A stretch of DNA of 64,000 nucleotides from Sepioteuthis lessoniana (Eukaryota; Mollusca; Cephalopoda; Myopsida; Loliginidae): assembly GCA_963585895.1 (NCBI GenBank), contig OY757911.1:62885101-62949100 (forward strand), in the 5' to 3' direction. Made by a program: the position numbers and the translations under genes. Of the stretch, positions 1 through 11,082 are shown piece by piece (the first letter of the stretch is position 1; each line of letters starts with the position of its first letter). The notes beneath the pieces were generated by a model. It was not told the origin of the DNA. It did no database searches and saw only the letters and a list, made by a program, of their open reading frames with translations.

Positions 1-20
1 CAGATAAAGACTGATGCCTA

Positions 21-35
21 TAAATAAATAAATAA

Positions 36-76
<41 letters not shown>

Positions 77-92
77 TAAATCTTTAACTTAA

Positions 93-145
<53 letters not shown>
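21..145. repeat. (AAAT)n and (AT)n microsatellites
   Basis: An (AAAT)n run at about 21-40 passes into (TA)n to about 73, and a second (AT)n run covers about 93-144. About 20 bp of unique sequence separates the two AT runs. Confidence 0.95.
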
Positions 146-146
<1 letters not shown>

Positions 147-420
147 TAATCTAATATCTACCAGCATTCACGGTACCAGAAAAAAAAAACGAAAAAAAAC
201 CTCGAGGAACAAGAGATAAAAATATCACGAATCACCGCCCGGGGAAAAAAGAAAATATTATAGGTCAAAAAGAAAGAAAAGGCCAACCTCGTCCGACCCC
301 TTGAAAAAAATCAAGGGATACGCAGTCAGTTGGTCAAAAGAAAACTAAAACCTTCCGTGAATCCTGCAATGCTACAATTACAAAGGTGCTCAACACAAGT
401 GGAGCCAATTATAAAATTCA
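146..420. other. no recognised feature
   Basis: A-rich DNA with short poly-A stretches. I see no conserved coding or repeat signal. Confidence 0.5.
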
Positions 421-540
421 CTTAAATCGCGAGTCGGAAATCTTCTACTAAAGTTTCACCTTATCGGATCATCAGGAAGCCTAAATCCAGTAGAAGATTT
501 CTGACTCGCGATTTAAGTTAATTTTATATATATATATATA
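421..540. repeat. 29-bp-arm inverted repeat ending in (AT)n
   Basis: The left arm (421-449) and right arm (489-517) are reverse complements with one mismatch. They enclose a 39-bp loop that holds a hammerhead-like core on the minus strand. The right arm continues into AATTTTA and then (AT)n at about 527-540. I read it as two head-to-head copies of one tail, only the minus one keeping the catalytic core. The arms overlap the strands needed for the ribozyme fold. Confidence 0.75.
436..488 (-). ncRNA. hammerhead ribozyme-like motif (type I layout)
   Basis: Read on the minus strand. CTGATGA (475-469) is followed by a weak stem II (CC/GG around GATAA), then GAAAC (457-453). A TTTA loop leads to the cleavage triplet GTA (448-446). 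Stem I forms from CTTC (479-476) and GAAG (445-442). The order of conserved pieces matches type I hammerheads with a minimal stem III, as known from Penelope-like elements and retrozymes. Stem II is short, so activity is uncertain. Confidence 0.5.
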
Positions 541-691
541 CCGTAAATCGATTGATAGGATCCGAAGTCAGGAATTCCTCATAGGATTTCTTGATTTGTC
601 TGTACAGGTTATCAATTTTAAAAAGATGTTTGAACTTTAGCTACGTAGAACGTTGTCTTGAATTTCTATTCTGATTTAACGTTGTCATACA

Positions 692-960
692 ATTCAAATT
701 AGCATCATTGAATTAACAATTCCTTATTGAGATCTTGTAAACTGACTTCGAACGTGAATACCAAGGAAATTCAATTTTCGTTCAGTATATCGACGCCTAA
801 TCAAATTCAAATTAACATCATTTAATCAACTTTCTTTTATTAAGATCTTGTACACTGATTTCACATATGAATTTCACGGAAATTCCACTCCTCGTTCAGC
901 GTTTTAACGTATCATATAGTTAGTTAATTCAAATCTTACATCATTGAATTAACGCTTTGT
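692..960. repeat. imperfect 113-122 bp tandem repeat, about 2.3 copies
   Basis: Units start with ATTCAAATT.ACATCATT at 692, 805 and 927 (the last partial). Each full unit also carries GATCTTGTA.ACTGA and a CGTTCAG block. The copies have diverged, so the duplication is old. No similarity to the other repeats here was seen. Confidence 0.6.
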
Positions 961-1967
961 TCCTGAAAAGTTGTGAATAGAACAAAGAATTATACGAAGA
1001 GGCTGAATCTTGACCTGGAATTCCCATAGTGCGAGAGAAAATCAATAAATAATGTAAAATACTGCTGAGGTGTTCTGGGTTCGTAGAAATGTTGCTTTGG
1101 ACCCTGCGATAATTTTAGAGGTTACAAGGTAAACTCATAAACCTTTGCAAGTAGGTTCGATCCCCAATATAAAATATCCACATTCTGGCTTTTTTTTATC
1201 GTGGATTAAGTGAAAACCTGTTTGTCTGTTTCTGTATCTAAAAGGGAAACTCGACAAACTTACAAATATTATTCTATGAACAGACGGTAGGCTTTTCAAT
1301 AAGCCAATTATTTCTCTTAAAGTTTTGTTTAAATTTAATTTCGGGCAACACATTACTGATTATGTTGACTGTTGAATTGACTGTAGAGAGAATATACCTC
1401 ACAGCTAATAATCTTTAACTTGTTACGAAGATCCCAGGGCCGTCTCTTCTCCAATCTTAAAGACAACTTTAAATCTTGAAAAGTTAACAAGCTCTTTGTT
1501 GTTTATACGTGTTCACTATTTCAGAATCATTTGCGTAAAAGGGACCATTGTATTTTTTGTTAAAATCACGATTCAATATAAAAAGTATTTTTGACTGACA
1601 GAGAAAGATTTAAAAGCAACAAGGAATTGTAACCTTGTGAGGTGGAAAATATATTGACGAAAGATACTACAAAAGCAATACATCAAATTTGTAGAAAGCT
1701 TAAATTGATTAAAACCAGCTGTATTGTGTCTTTTACATATTTGGAAAAATTCTGATTCTAGGAAGGTGAGATCCACACAAATCTAGAGAAAGAAACAATG
1801 GTCAACGTTTCGTCAAACAAAAAATGTTTTTTTATAAAAAAGATTTTATTATAAATTACTGCGACCTGTTCTAAACATTATTGGGTAAAGCTAAATTGAG
1901 CAATTTGCTTATTTGAATAACGCATTGGAATATAAATAATCTGGTGAAAAAAGTTTACCACGGATTT
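961..1967. other. no recognised gene; weak tRNA-like segment
   Basis: Mostly AT-rich unassigned DNA. Around 1118-1172 a B-box-like AGGTTCGATCCCC could be a decayed SINE head. The short frames on either strand carry no family motif. Confidence 0.4.
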
Positions 1968-2180
1968 TACTAAAGCGTTTACGATAACGGTTATCGTCAT
2001 AGGAAATGGAATAAGTGACCCGAGTTCAAATCCTGAAGGAGACTGCGTTTCATTTAGCACGAATAGTTTTGAGATGGGTATGAATCTAACAATTCTCCCC
2101 GTGTTATGAGTAAATGGTAGGCCAAAATGAGTTCTGTTGGCTTATTAAGGTAACCAATCTAGGAAAAAGAAAACGTCAAT
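1968..2180 (+). mobile_element. SINE A, old diverged copy
   Basis: A tRNA-like head is recognisable (GGTTATCGTC near the A box, GAGTTCAAATCC as B box). The family's AATTCTCCC, TATGAGTAAAT and GGTAACCAATCTAGG blocks follow in order. The copy is strongly diverged from the clean copy at 46084. Confidence 0.75.
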
Positions 2181-3917
2181 GTACGTGTGCTTTCTATCCA
2201 TGACATGTTATATCCAGCGCTTCCGATGACTGAATTTAACCAACAGTTTTGATTAGAGGATTATGCATTTAGAACCTGAAATTTATACCTTATGGGTTTT
2301 TGATTTGAGACTCTAATGTGGTTGATAATTATGCTTCGTTTGCAAATCGAAGAATTTTAGAAAAACATGCATAGTGATTCTTTCAACTATCCTGTTCTTT
2401 ATTTCTACTCTCTATATACTATTTTGACCTCATTCCATCGATGCCACCCTTCTCTTTAAATGATCAGTCATACCTATTTTTCCTTATAGATTAGAACTTA
2501 CATGTGTGCCTAAGGCATTATTTATGGCGCAGTTTTTTTCGGATTTCTACACACTTTAATAACAAAGATGAGGAAATTAGTTCGAACGAACAAAAATACA
2601 TATATTATACACTGACTACTCGGACTAGAATCTTCAACCTGAGTACTTGCATAGTAAAAATAATTTAGCCGTTCTATCCTGTTTTCTTCAGGTGTCTGTC
2701 ATAGAAGGTAACCTTCCACGATTTTCAAACTGAAGAATTTATACAATCTACATAAATAGATTGTTCGTAGTTGGTTATGGATGCTTAGATAGTAGCTCAT
2801 ATTAGTTTATTCCCCTTGTTTCATGTCGAAGATGTTCCTTGCCTCTTTCCCTGAACTGGAATGTATTTTAATGCACTCGCTAACCCAGGAATAGAACGAA
2901 CCACAGCAAAGGAATTAGATCCATTTTAAACATCTTTATTTTACACTGGATTATGTGTTTCAACGTACTGGCATCTTTTTATTTCGTTTGATTATGGATC
3001 TGCCCTTGAATCAAGACACAGGACTGAATAAGGTTGCAGGAATGATTGAAATTAGAACAAGGAGCTAGTGTCCCTTCTCCACGAAACTAATGTTGTCTAC
3101 GGAGAAAGGCAAGGGCCGATACAGCTTTGCACCGGTGTTAGCGCAGGATTTGCTAGAATGAGGTTGAAATCAAAGTTGTACAGCTTTAGAAATTCAAGCT
3201 CCTGCGTTTTGAATTTACGGTTATTCTTATAGACTGGTTAGCCATCAAGGCTTTTATTTGTATTCATTCTTTTAGTGTAACCCAGATGACATATATTCAT
3301 CTATTTCTCTAAACCTAGTAAGTATAAGGTGGTCCAAGTTTCTTTGTAAGACCAAAAGTGTTGTCTATAGAATATGCTGAATGCATATTCATCTTTATGC
3401 AAGAGTCTAGTGCTCAGCACTATTAAACCCTTTCACTGCTGTAAATGAAAAGGCAATCGTGGATATATACAGGCTGATGGATTGCTATAGGGAAAGAAGA
3501 TTAGATTAGAGAAAATCAATTTAAGATCTCATCAGAGATCTGTTCTGGTGTTAAGGAAGTAAACTATTACAGTCCCTGACTTCTAGAGTGTGGTAACAAC
3601 TCTTAATAATTATACAATTTATCTAATAACAGCGCACGACTTCAATTACCTTACGCAGAAAAGATGCAACAACCAAAGGCAAAATAACACAAATCCAGCC
3701 GAAAACAAAATTACGAAACTTCTAACAAATAGACAACGAAAGGTATCTAAATTTCTTTAAAAAACAGAAAAAGATAGGGACAACTGATTTGCACCAATAT
3801 CTTTTATTCCTCTGCACAAATTTCAAACAATTCGTATACTACCAATCTCTTCACTTCTCCCTATTTGTATACAAACTTGGGATTATTTTTCTGTATTTAC
3901 GGATGTGTCACCATTTT
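2181..3917. other. no recognised feature
   Basis: About 1.7 kb of AT-rich DNA in which I recognise no gene or repeat. A short stretch near 3060-3180 is somewhat richer in G+C. Around 3520-3540 there is a small hairpin (AGATCTC/GAGATCT). Confidence 0.4.
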
Positions 3918-4135
3918 AATTTGGCGCTGGACCGAGGAATCGTAGAAAGTGAATTCGACACTCCAATCGCGCTATTTCGTGCACTTTCCGACCAATACTC
4001 TTAGGAAAGGCATGAAACCCACTTGTCCTCCCAGCTATGGGTTAAATACTACCAATGCTGCTCTTCTAGAAGGATGGCCTTTACATTAAATAATCCACTT
4101 AGGTTGATATGCCATTAAACAAAGAAACGAAACCA
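3918..4135 (+). mobile_element. SINE B copy
   Basis: Shows a B-box-like GAATTCGACACTCC, the ACTCTTAGGAAAGGCATGAA block, and the family tail with GGTTGATATGCCATTAAAC near 4107-4126. The tail is shared with the other SINE B copies and with family X. The tRNA head is truncated or decayed. Confidence 0.8.
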
Positions 4136-5588
4136 TTTTATTTCTCTTTCTACATATTTTCTGGCACTTTATATGTTTTTCTTTCCACATTTGATTTCTA
4201 TAGTTATGTTGTGGTTGTTGTTTTCTTTTTGTTTGATTTTTGTTTTCGTTTTTTGTTTGACTTTTACTCCCTATTCTTTCGATCATTATCTTATTTTCCT
4301 TCAAATTTTTTTCTATTACAACTCAATTTCAAGTTCAATGTTTCCTAATATTTTACAACTGAATTAGAACCGGCTTTTCTGCTGATACATCCTCTATGCA
4401 TAAACGTAATGTTTTTTTTTATGATATTGGAGTCACTCAATATCTACAAGTGACTACATCGATGACTCCAGGATCATCCAATGTGCAGTTAGCTTTTTCT
4501 TTTTGGTGGTTTTTTGCTCATGTATAGTCAAACATAGTTAATCGTAGAATAATTTTTAAAGAAGCAACAGCTGCTGGGTTTTGTCATTCATTTCACATAG
4601 GGAAGATGTCTATTACAGATGATAACACGGATGTCAAAATGTGTATATATAGAACAAAAGTTTTACAAAGAGATTAGTTTAGAAGTGTCAATCCGGGAAG
4701 TCTAAGAGACAAAGTGATCTTTTTGTAGTTATCATTGACAAGGTTTAAGAAGAGAAACAATTTGCTTTTAATAAAGTCATTACAAACGAAAAAGACTTAC
4801 GATTCCCTATCGTAATAATAATTGATCAGAACTTTCCAATCTTAATGACTATGAATATTAAGAATGTAAACTAACTAACCCTTTGAAAATAAAGAAAAGA
4901 CCTATTTTTAAGAGGGTTGTTATATTGATTATTTCACTCCGACTATCCAGCTCTCCCGCGATTTTTGCTTTGTATCTCACAGTCCTACACAACAATCAGC
5001 GTACTCAGGCAAATAAGGCTTACTCCGTACAACTCAGATAGCAATTACCGCCGTCTATAGAATGCTGTACCTATACAATATAATTCGTATTTATCGTCAT
5101 TTTGCGTTTGACTATGAAACATCCAGTATTTTTGCTACAATGAAATGATTGCTTTAAATTTCTGATTTTTATTCAACTTTTTGTATGGTCGAACTCATTT
5201 TTACATTTCCCAGTCACTTTTCTAAGTTTGGTGTGCTTATTTTTTATATTCATTTTTGAGTCGTTTTAATGTTTTCATTTGCAAAATCGTTAGCGATTGT
5301 GCCTCTTTCTTAACTAGCTTGGAATTTGGTGTTGTTTTGTAATAAGGAATTTCAATTTTAAAGAAAATATTGTTTTTCTATTGATGTACAAGGATATGAA
5401 CAGTTTAAAAGAGTCTCATAAAAATATTGACAAACTCTTTAACCTCTACTGAAGAATAGTAACAGCATTTCCATTTGCTAATGGACCATTAACATATGAA
5501 ATTCAGTTCACTCACACTATACACAACATAAAAACGAAACCATAGATACTCACAAAAATATATATATCTATATTTAGTTTAAATTTAG
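4136..5588. other. no recognised feature; T-rich block
   Basis: The T-rich sequence at about 4136-4370 gives spurious Phe-rich frames on the plus strand. From there to 5588 I see AT-rich DNA without motifs. Confidence 0.4.

Positions 5589-5648
<60 letters not shown>
5589..5648. repeat. (AC)n then (TA)n microsatellite
   Basis: About 16 AC units (5589-5620) pass into (TA)n to 5648. AC or TG tracts abutting AT tracts recur at 10321 and 26041. Confidence 0.97.
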
Positions 5649-6050
5649 CGAATACCAACAGAGTCAGATGCAATCTACTTGGTTTCATCTAACCGTCTCA
5701 TCCGGATAATTCTGACAAAAGAAGGTTTGGACCAAACTACATTTTATTGATTAAAAAGCAGATAGAAAGAATAATAAATTTGCATGAAAAGAAAAATAAA
5801 CATACATTTTGCTTAATTGAACACTCTTGTATTCTAACCTAAGGTATTCTGTTAGTGTTTTTGATTCGACTAGGCATTACGTTAATGGTTGATTATTCTC
5901 AAGTAGTACGATTTTTTTTGTCTTTTCTTTTTTTATGGAATTTTTCCAGGTATCAGTTTGTGTAATATTTATTTGCAAATTGTTTCATCTGTATCTTTTT
6001 ACATCATCAGAATCATAGAATAGATATAAAAATAAAAAATAAAAAATAAA

Positions 6051-6055
<5 letters not shown>

Positions 6056-6102
<47 letters not shown>
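6056..6102. repeat. (AT)n microsatellite
   Basis: Uninterrupted TA dinucleotides. The 102-residue minus-strand frame across it (5999-6307) is an artefact, giving a Tyr-Ile run. Confidence 0.97.
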
Positions 6103-6103
<1 letters not shown>

Positions 6104-6349
6104 TGACAACTCAACAGTAATGTTCTTTGAGAATAGCGCCAAGACAAGGCATGTGTGACTTCGTGTGCACTTACACATACACATACATACACGTATGTAT
6201 ATACACTCCCCCAAGAAAGAATTTACGGTTGCCGCTCGCATAATGCAAAGCTCTTCGAACGAATTCAGCACTCTGGTATCCGGTAAGGTATAAATGTAAA
6301 AAAACAAAAGCTACTACTTAATGCCTTATAATTCCCGAGCTGACGTCTT

Positions 6350-6430
6350 TCGCTTGTTGGCTGAACGGTATGATACTAAGTCTTACGTAAAGTTGGGCGA
6401 GTTTCGATCCCAGCTTCAAGCGTCCCACGT
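6350..6430 (+). other. tRNA-like segment, possible SINE head
   Basis: TGGCTGAACGGTATGATAC resembles a Pol III A box, and GAGTTTCGATCCCA about 35 bp later resembles a B box. No recognised SINE body follows, so this is either a lone head or a family not otherwise present. Confidence 0.4.
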
Positions 6431-6903
6431 ATCTAGCAACAAAGAAGCGTTCTGATACAACGAAACAGTCAGTCTGTGGATGATAATATACATATATATA
6501 AGTGCCAGCCTAAAAAGGATAAATAGCTTCAAATACAATAGGTTTAAATAAGTATTGGATATTAACACTCACAGTTCTTGAAACATTTGACGTTTATTAT
6601 AAAAGTTTTCAACCGCACTAGAAGTTCTGTTGTCAGTGAGAATTATAAAACTATTGCAGTTAAAAAGACATTTAGTGATCTTGAATTAACCAATACAATT
6701 TTTGTTATTGTCATGTATTTACATTTCAGAACACATTTAGGAAAATCACCTCTGATTCGACCATCATTTTACGATTGGTAAACGAAATCTAAAGCAATAG
6801 GATGTTTTTATGTAAAGGTATAAACTGGGAGGCCATCTTCATCTTGGAAAAAGTTGGAGCATTTTCATGCTTGCTGCCTAAACAGGCCTCAAAAATCGAC
6901 AAC

Positions 6904-7199
6904 CATATTTACCCATATTTACCAACCCCTCCGCTCGGGCAGGATATAACACACGGTCAATTTTTAAGCGGAGTTTAACAGGTTTGAATTCAGAGTTTTC
7001 CTTCTCCTAGACTAGTTGCCTCACCAAGGCTGAAGAACCTAGTCTGCCCTACCATTTACCCATAGCTGGAGGGGGATAATTGGATTCATACCTTTCCCAA
7101 GGGTATTAGTGCTATGTGAAATGCAATCAGTCTCGTCCAGGATTTGAACTCGTGTCGCCGTGTTCATTTCCTACGACGATAACCATTACACCATGGGCA
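6904..7199 (-). mobile_element. SINE A, near full length with 17-bp TSD
   Basis: The tRNA-like head is at the right end (minus-strand B box around 7141-7155, A box around 7180-7195). The body runs left to the tail at about 6912. CCTCAAAAATCGACAAC occurs at 6887-6903 and again at 7200-7216, a perfect target-site duplication showing LINE-type retrotransposition. Similarity to the other SINE A copies is high, so it is fairly young. Confidence 0.93.
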
Positions 7200-7230
7200 C
7201 CTCAAAAATCGACAACAATGGTTAAAGGGG

Positions 7231-7482
7231 GGATCCATGTGGCGTAATGGCAAACGTGCTGGACTGAGACATTGTAGTAAGCGAGTTCGAATTCCAATCA
7301 CGTTATGTTCACTTTCAAACTAATACCCTTGAGAAAGATATGAACTTCCTTATCAGCACATCTATGGGTTCGACACTACCACTACTATTCTTCTATAAGG
7401 ATGGCTTTGATATTAGATAACCCACGAAAGTTGATATGCCATTAATCAAAGAAACTAAAACCAAACTAAACCAAACTAAGCG
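7231..7482 (+). mobile_element. SINE B, full length
   Basis: Head with A-box-like GTGGCGTAATGGCAAACG and B-box-like GAGTTCGAATTCC, then the ACTAATACCCTTGAGAAAG block and the tail ending GTTGATATGCCATTAATC plus AAACC-type repeats. It lies just downstream of the SINE A above. Confidence 0.9.
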
Positions 7483-7599
7483 ACCAGAAAACAAAATACA
7501 TCAGATTAGTGTCGAAAAATGCTACTTTCCAGCAACTCTTATTTTCATGCAATGCATTCTTTAGGCGGGTAGAAAGTTTTGATAACCATTTTTATTTAT

Positions 7600-7911
7600 C
7601 GTGCGCCCAACCAAACAGTGGGATTTAGGCGGCATTCCCCTTAAAAAGGGCGCCTCAAGCGCTAAGCGATAAACCTAGCCCCTGTGGAGATGTTTAGAGC
7701 CAGGGGAAGGACCCCTAGTGAGGCTCGAAGAATGAGTCAGTCTTGCCAGCGAGAAGCAACTGCTGGGCTATTCCTACAGTTGCGTCAAGCTGTCTCGACC
7801 GACCAACAGCCTCAAACGACGTCAAATCCCAATTCAACCGCCTACCCAAAAATGACTGGTCAGAAAAAGAAGACCTTTGGGTATAACTGTATTAATGCAA
7901 TTGAGCTCTAA
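7600..7911 (+). other. GC-richer island with unassigned 75-residue frame
   Basis: This stretch has clearly higher G+C than its surroundings. A frame at 7684-7911 encodes a polar, non-repetitive 75-residue peptide rich in Arg, Gln and Ser, with no motif I recognise. It begins 'MEMFRARGRTPSEARRM' and ends at a stop at 7909-7911. It could be a 5' piece of an unknown retroelement, an isolated exon, or chance. Confidence 0.3.
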
Positions 7912-7995
7912 GAGAAAAATCCTTTTCAAAACGCGTTGTTGCTCTTAACTCTTTTTTTGGAGGGAACAGTTTGTTTAATATATATACATATATAA

Positions 7996-8238
7996 GTAAA
8001 GTTGGCGAACTAAGACGAGTGTGACCCGAAGCCTCCCGTTTCAAACACTACAACATCAAGGTGTAGGGGAGGGTGCTACTTCATTCTCTGGATTGCTCCA
8101 CTTTACCCGTGATCCGTACCTTATAATGCTGAGTGTTGAGCAAGGTTGCATCAAGTACCAATTTTAAGTCTTTGCTATGACTCGACCTGGGATTGAACCC
8201 TGTCTCCCGGACCATGGGTGATCACTCAATTTATTAGG
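7996..8238 (-). mobile_element. SINE D copy
   Basis: The plus strand starts AGTAAAGTTGGCGAAC and ends in a minus-strand tRNA-like head (GGTTCAATCCC B box; GGTCCGGGAGAC-like core). The (AT)n at 8241 abuts the head end. The other copies are at 17801, 48341 and 61074, all in this orientation. Confidence 0.88.
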
Positions 8239-8288
8239 CCGATATATATATATATGAAATATGGATAATTCAAACACCTACAACGAAT

Positions 8289-8531
8289 TTAGTAGAAATA
8301 TTTCGTTCTTTGTTCAAGGAAGAACCTCTTCAGACTAAAATTTTCCCCAACATTTCGCAATTGAGGAAATAGATAAAATAATGATGAAAATGTAAAAAGG
8401 TATTAGGGAGAGAAAGGGTCAAAAGGCAATAGACAGACAATGAAAGAGCAGAGAGGGAGATCGATATAGGCTTTAAAAAATTAGTCTGAAGAAGTTCTTC
8501 CTTGAATAAATAATGAAATATTACTACTAAA
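8289..8531. repeat. 56-bp-arm inverted repeat with hammerhead-like tails
   Basis: Arms at about 8289-8345 and 8475-8531 are reverse complements with a handful of mismatches, separated by about 130 bp. The minus strand of the left arm reads CTGAAGA, a stem GTTCTT/AAGAAC, then GAAAT. The plus strand of the right arm is a diverged copy of the same order. Each copy's 3' side points outward, to (AT)n at 8241-8255 and 8607-8629. The core departs from the hammerhead consensus (GAAAT, no clear cleavage triplet), so it is a relic at best. Confidence 0.6.
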
Positions 8532-8606
8532 CCCGTGAAAACTGTTTTATTTATCAATTTTTCCACTTATTGCTATCATCTTGTCAAATTAACCAAAACC
8601 TACCAT

Positions 8607-8629
8607 TTATATATATATATATATATATT
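8607..8629. repeat. (AT)n where two element tails meet
   Basis: The plus-oriented tail from 8482 runs into this tract from the left. The minus-oriented PLE-like tail (8632-8805) runs into it from the right. Confidence 0.9.
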
Positions 8630-8631
8630 TG

Positions 8632-8805
8632 TTGTAGGTCCAAAGAAAGAATAAAAATATATTTCAAATAGGTAGGTCCAAGAAGAAATTTGTATTTTTT
8701 TAAATTCATGTTTCCAGATTGTTGCTTTCGTTAGAGAACATATGTGGCACAAGGCCTTTTTAATGGGGTACTCAATGAGACTGTTGCTCACTCTTTTTCA
8801 CAGTT
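8632..8805 (-). mobile_element. PLE 3' tail joined to a tRNA-like SINE segment
   Basis: On the minus strand a SINE C-like segment (GTCTCATTGAGTACCCC ... GGCCTTGTGC) is followed by TCTCTAACGAAAGCAACAA and GGAAACATGAA. It ends CTTTGGACCTACAAC at an (AT)n tract. The same order occurs downstream of the Penelope-like element at about 13970-14190. (AT)n tracts lie on both sides (8607-8629 and 8806-8830), suggesting insertion into a microsatellite. Confidence 0.7.
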
Positions 8806-8830
8806 TATATATATATATATATATATATAT

Positions 8831-9674
8831 TTTGTTCGGCTGGTGTCCAAAGTATATAAATGATTGTTGGTTGAATGAACAATTTGGTGAATCAAATCAA
8901 AAATCGTTGTAAGAAAGACAAAAACCATGTGTTCCGATTCCAATTATAAGGTGATTCTCTTACAGTATGGGACAGAAATATGTTCAAGGGAAAAAAAGTT
9001 GTGTTCAATTACGCTGAAACGGATCGTTACAACTATACTTCCATATATAACAACTCGTAACTACACGCATATACATACGCACCAGTAAAGCCACAGACTC
9101 ACACACCCGTATCTATATCATATATATATATATATATACGTATTTGTGTGTGTCAGTGTACGTCTGAGTTACAAATTTAGGAAACCCAAGTTGATTTGTT
9201 AAACTTATTTATAGTCATTGTTTTTTTGCTTTTTGTTGAATTTTTTTATTTCATTATTTTGTTATTGTTTTTTCCGTGTCCTGACGTGCCGCCAAATTAG
9301 ATGTCAAAATGTCTTGAACTGCCAAAAATATTTCATTCCAGTGTGAATAACTTTGGCAATAATTCTGTCGTAAATGTAGCAACTAAAAACTCGATGGGTT
9401 GTTGTGATCGCAATTTTCCTTGTCTATTTCTTTTGAAAAAAATAATATCAGTTTTTGTGGAATTTTTTTTATTTTTTTATTTTTAATTCTCTTTCAGAAT
9501 GTTTTCTATTTTCTTTTCTACTTAACTGTCAGTTTACATCATTTTTAAACGCTTTCACTCGTATTAATTGTTTATATTAAGATATACTTTCACACGTATG
9601 CACTTACACTCGCATATATATACGAACACCCAGGGAAACACGTGATGTTCTTCTTTTTTCTTTTTCTGTCTGTC

Positions 9675-9712
<38 letters not shown>

Positions 9713-9915
9713 GACAGGAAAACAATTGAAGAAACATGAATAACTATTAACTCCATCTTTTTAACCTAATTTTGACCTAAGGGTTAAGGTCAGTAGAATG
9801 TTTTAAAAAAAATAAACTTCGAAACAATAGCTTTCCAGAAAAGGATGGACCACAATAAATGTTGAATAAAGATTATTCTTAATATATTCGTTGTTTTTAA
9901 TGTCAAGTTCATGGC

Positions 9916-9946
<31 letters not shown>

Positions 9947-10320
9947 TGCTTTCAAGGCCTTGGTTTGGTTTGTTTTGTTTTGTTTTGTTTTGTTTTCTGT
10001 TCAGAGATTTTTATTTTGCTTTGTTTTGCATTTTGTTTTGTATTTTGCTTGTTTTGTTTTGTTTTGTTTTGTCTTTGCTTTTTGTTTGTTGGTTAGTTTT
10101 GTAAAGAGAAGTTACCTCGTTATATCCAAAGGCAAATGTATGATACCATGTCCTGCCTGAAAACTTGAACACGGCTACAATAAGAACAGATATTACACTC
10201 TAATCCTACACAGAAAAGTCGGGAATACGGTTCTTTTCCTTGGTAGAAGTGCTCGGGACCGACACTTTGGTCCTGAGAAGAGCACACAGATATGACACAG
10301 ATCTTTGGCTAAAATACTGA
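8831..10320. repeat. simple repeats in otherwise unassigned DNA
   Basis: Contains (AT)n at about 9120-9138 and 9680-9708, (GATA)n at 9917-9946, and a TTTTG-rich block at about 9962-10080. The TTTTG block gives a spurious Phe-rich 66-residue frame. A small hairpin TGACCT/AGGTCA sits near 9774-9793. No gene seen. Confidence 0.6.
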
Positions 10321-10322
10321 TT

Positions 10323-10406
<84 letters not shown>
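10321..10406. repeat. (TA)n then (GT)n microsatellite at the PLE 5' edge
   Basis: (TA)n at 10323-10342 passes into about 32 GT units to 10406. The PLE begins directly after it. Confidence 0.95.
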
Positions 10407-10409
<3 letters not shown>

Positions 10410-10410
<1 letters not shown>

Positions 10411-10505
10411 GAAGTGAGTAATTCTTTAAAAATACCAATCTCTTAGTGAAATTTTGAAATGTTTACTTTTTTCTCTCTTTATCCCTCAAACGAAAAAAAA
10501 ATACA
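10410..10505 (+). repeat. 5' pseudo-LTR segment of the PLE
   Basis: Shares with 14095-14185 the order AATTCTT, AATCTCT, GAAA/GGACC, TTTACTTTTTTCT, CTTT..CC and AACGAAAAAA. This terminal repeat pair is typical of PLEs and delimits the copy. Confidence 0.65.
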
Positions 10506-10599
10506 TATACCCACTACAAAGAAAGGATACCACAAGAGAATAAAACAATGAAAGAGATGATAAAGGAAATACACATAAACTTGGGAAATATTTTTAAAA

Positions 10600-11082
10600 A
10601 TGTCTCGAAGAAGAAATAAAAGAAATATATTCAAAGATAAACATCTTCACAGACCAACCAACACCACAACAACGGAAACCCTAGGAAAGGAATACAAAGT
10701 CTATTATGGAATACCTGGAAAAAAATTACAGCTACTTGTGGAATATGGGAGATACGCAAACAAAGGAGAAGGTATACAAGACAAAAAATTTAAAATGTGG
10801 GGAAACCTACTAGACCAACAAAAACTAGCCTTCTTCAATCATATAAAAAGTGAGGAAACGACAAAAATCTACAAGAAATTATTGAAAAAGGACGAAATTT
10901 TCATCCCAAGAAAATTGAAAGAGAAAATAACACCACCAGACATAGAAGAACAGAAAAAAATCAAAGCTAAACTAAACCTCATGAAACTAAAATCACAAAC
11001 GGAAATAATGGAAGACAAAAATACCCATTACAATACTAAATACCATGAAATTGACAAAGAACTGATTACAGAAATCAGGTAA
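10600..11082 (+). pseudogene. PLE N-terminal region, 160 residues open
   Basis: Begins MSRRRNKRN; Lys-rich and hydrophilic. Includes a KFKMWGNLLDQQKLAFFNHI stretch like the N-terminal, pre-RT part of metazoan PLE polyproteins. No catalytic motif lies here. It is the longest uninterrupted part of this fossil. Confidence 0.7.

Noticed and set aside
3520-3545. CTGATGA inside AGATCTCATCAGAGATCT
   Set aside because: Only a small hairpin; no GAAA box follows.
5980-6012. CTGATGA...GAAAC on the minus strand
   Set aside because: A short stem exists but there is an extra GAT before GAAAC and no cleavage triplet or stem I nearby.
7140-7200. Functional tRNA gene
   Set aside because: A and B boxes are present, but no acceptor stem closes and the sequence runs into SINE A body with a target duplication.
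10600-11082. Host gene candidate (160 residues)
   Set aside because: Sequence and position fit the N-terminal part of the adjacent Penelope-like element.
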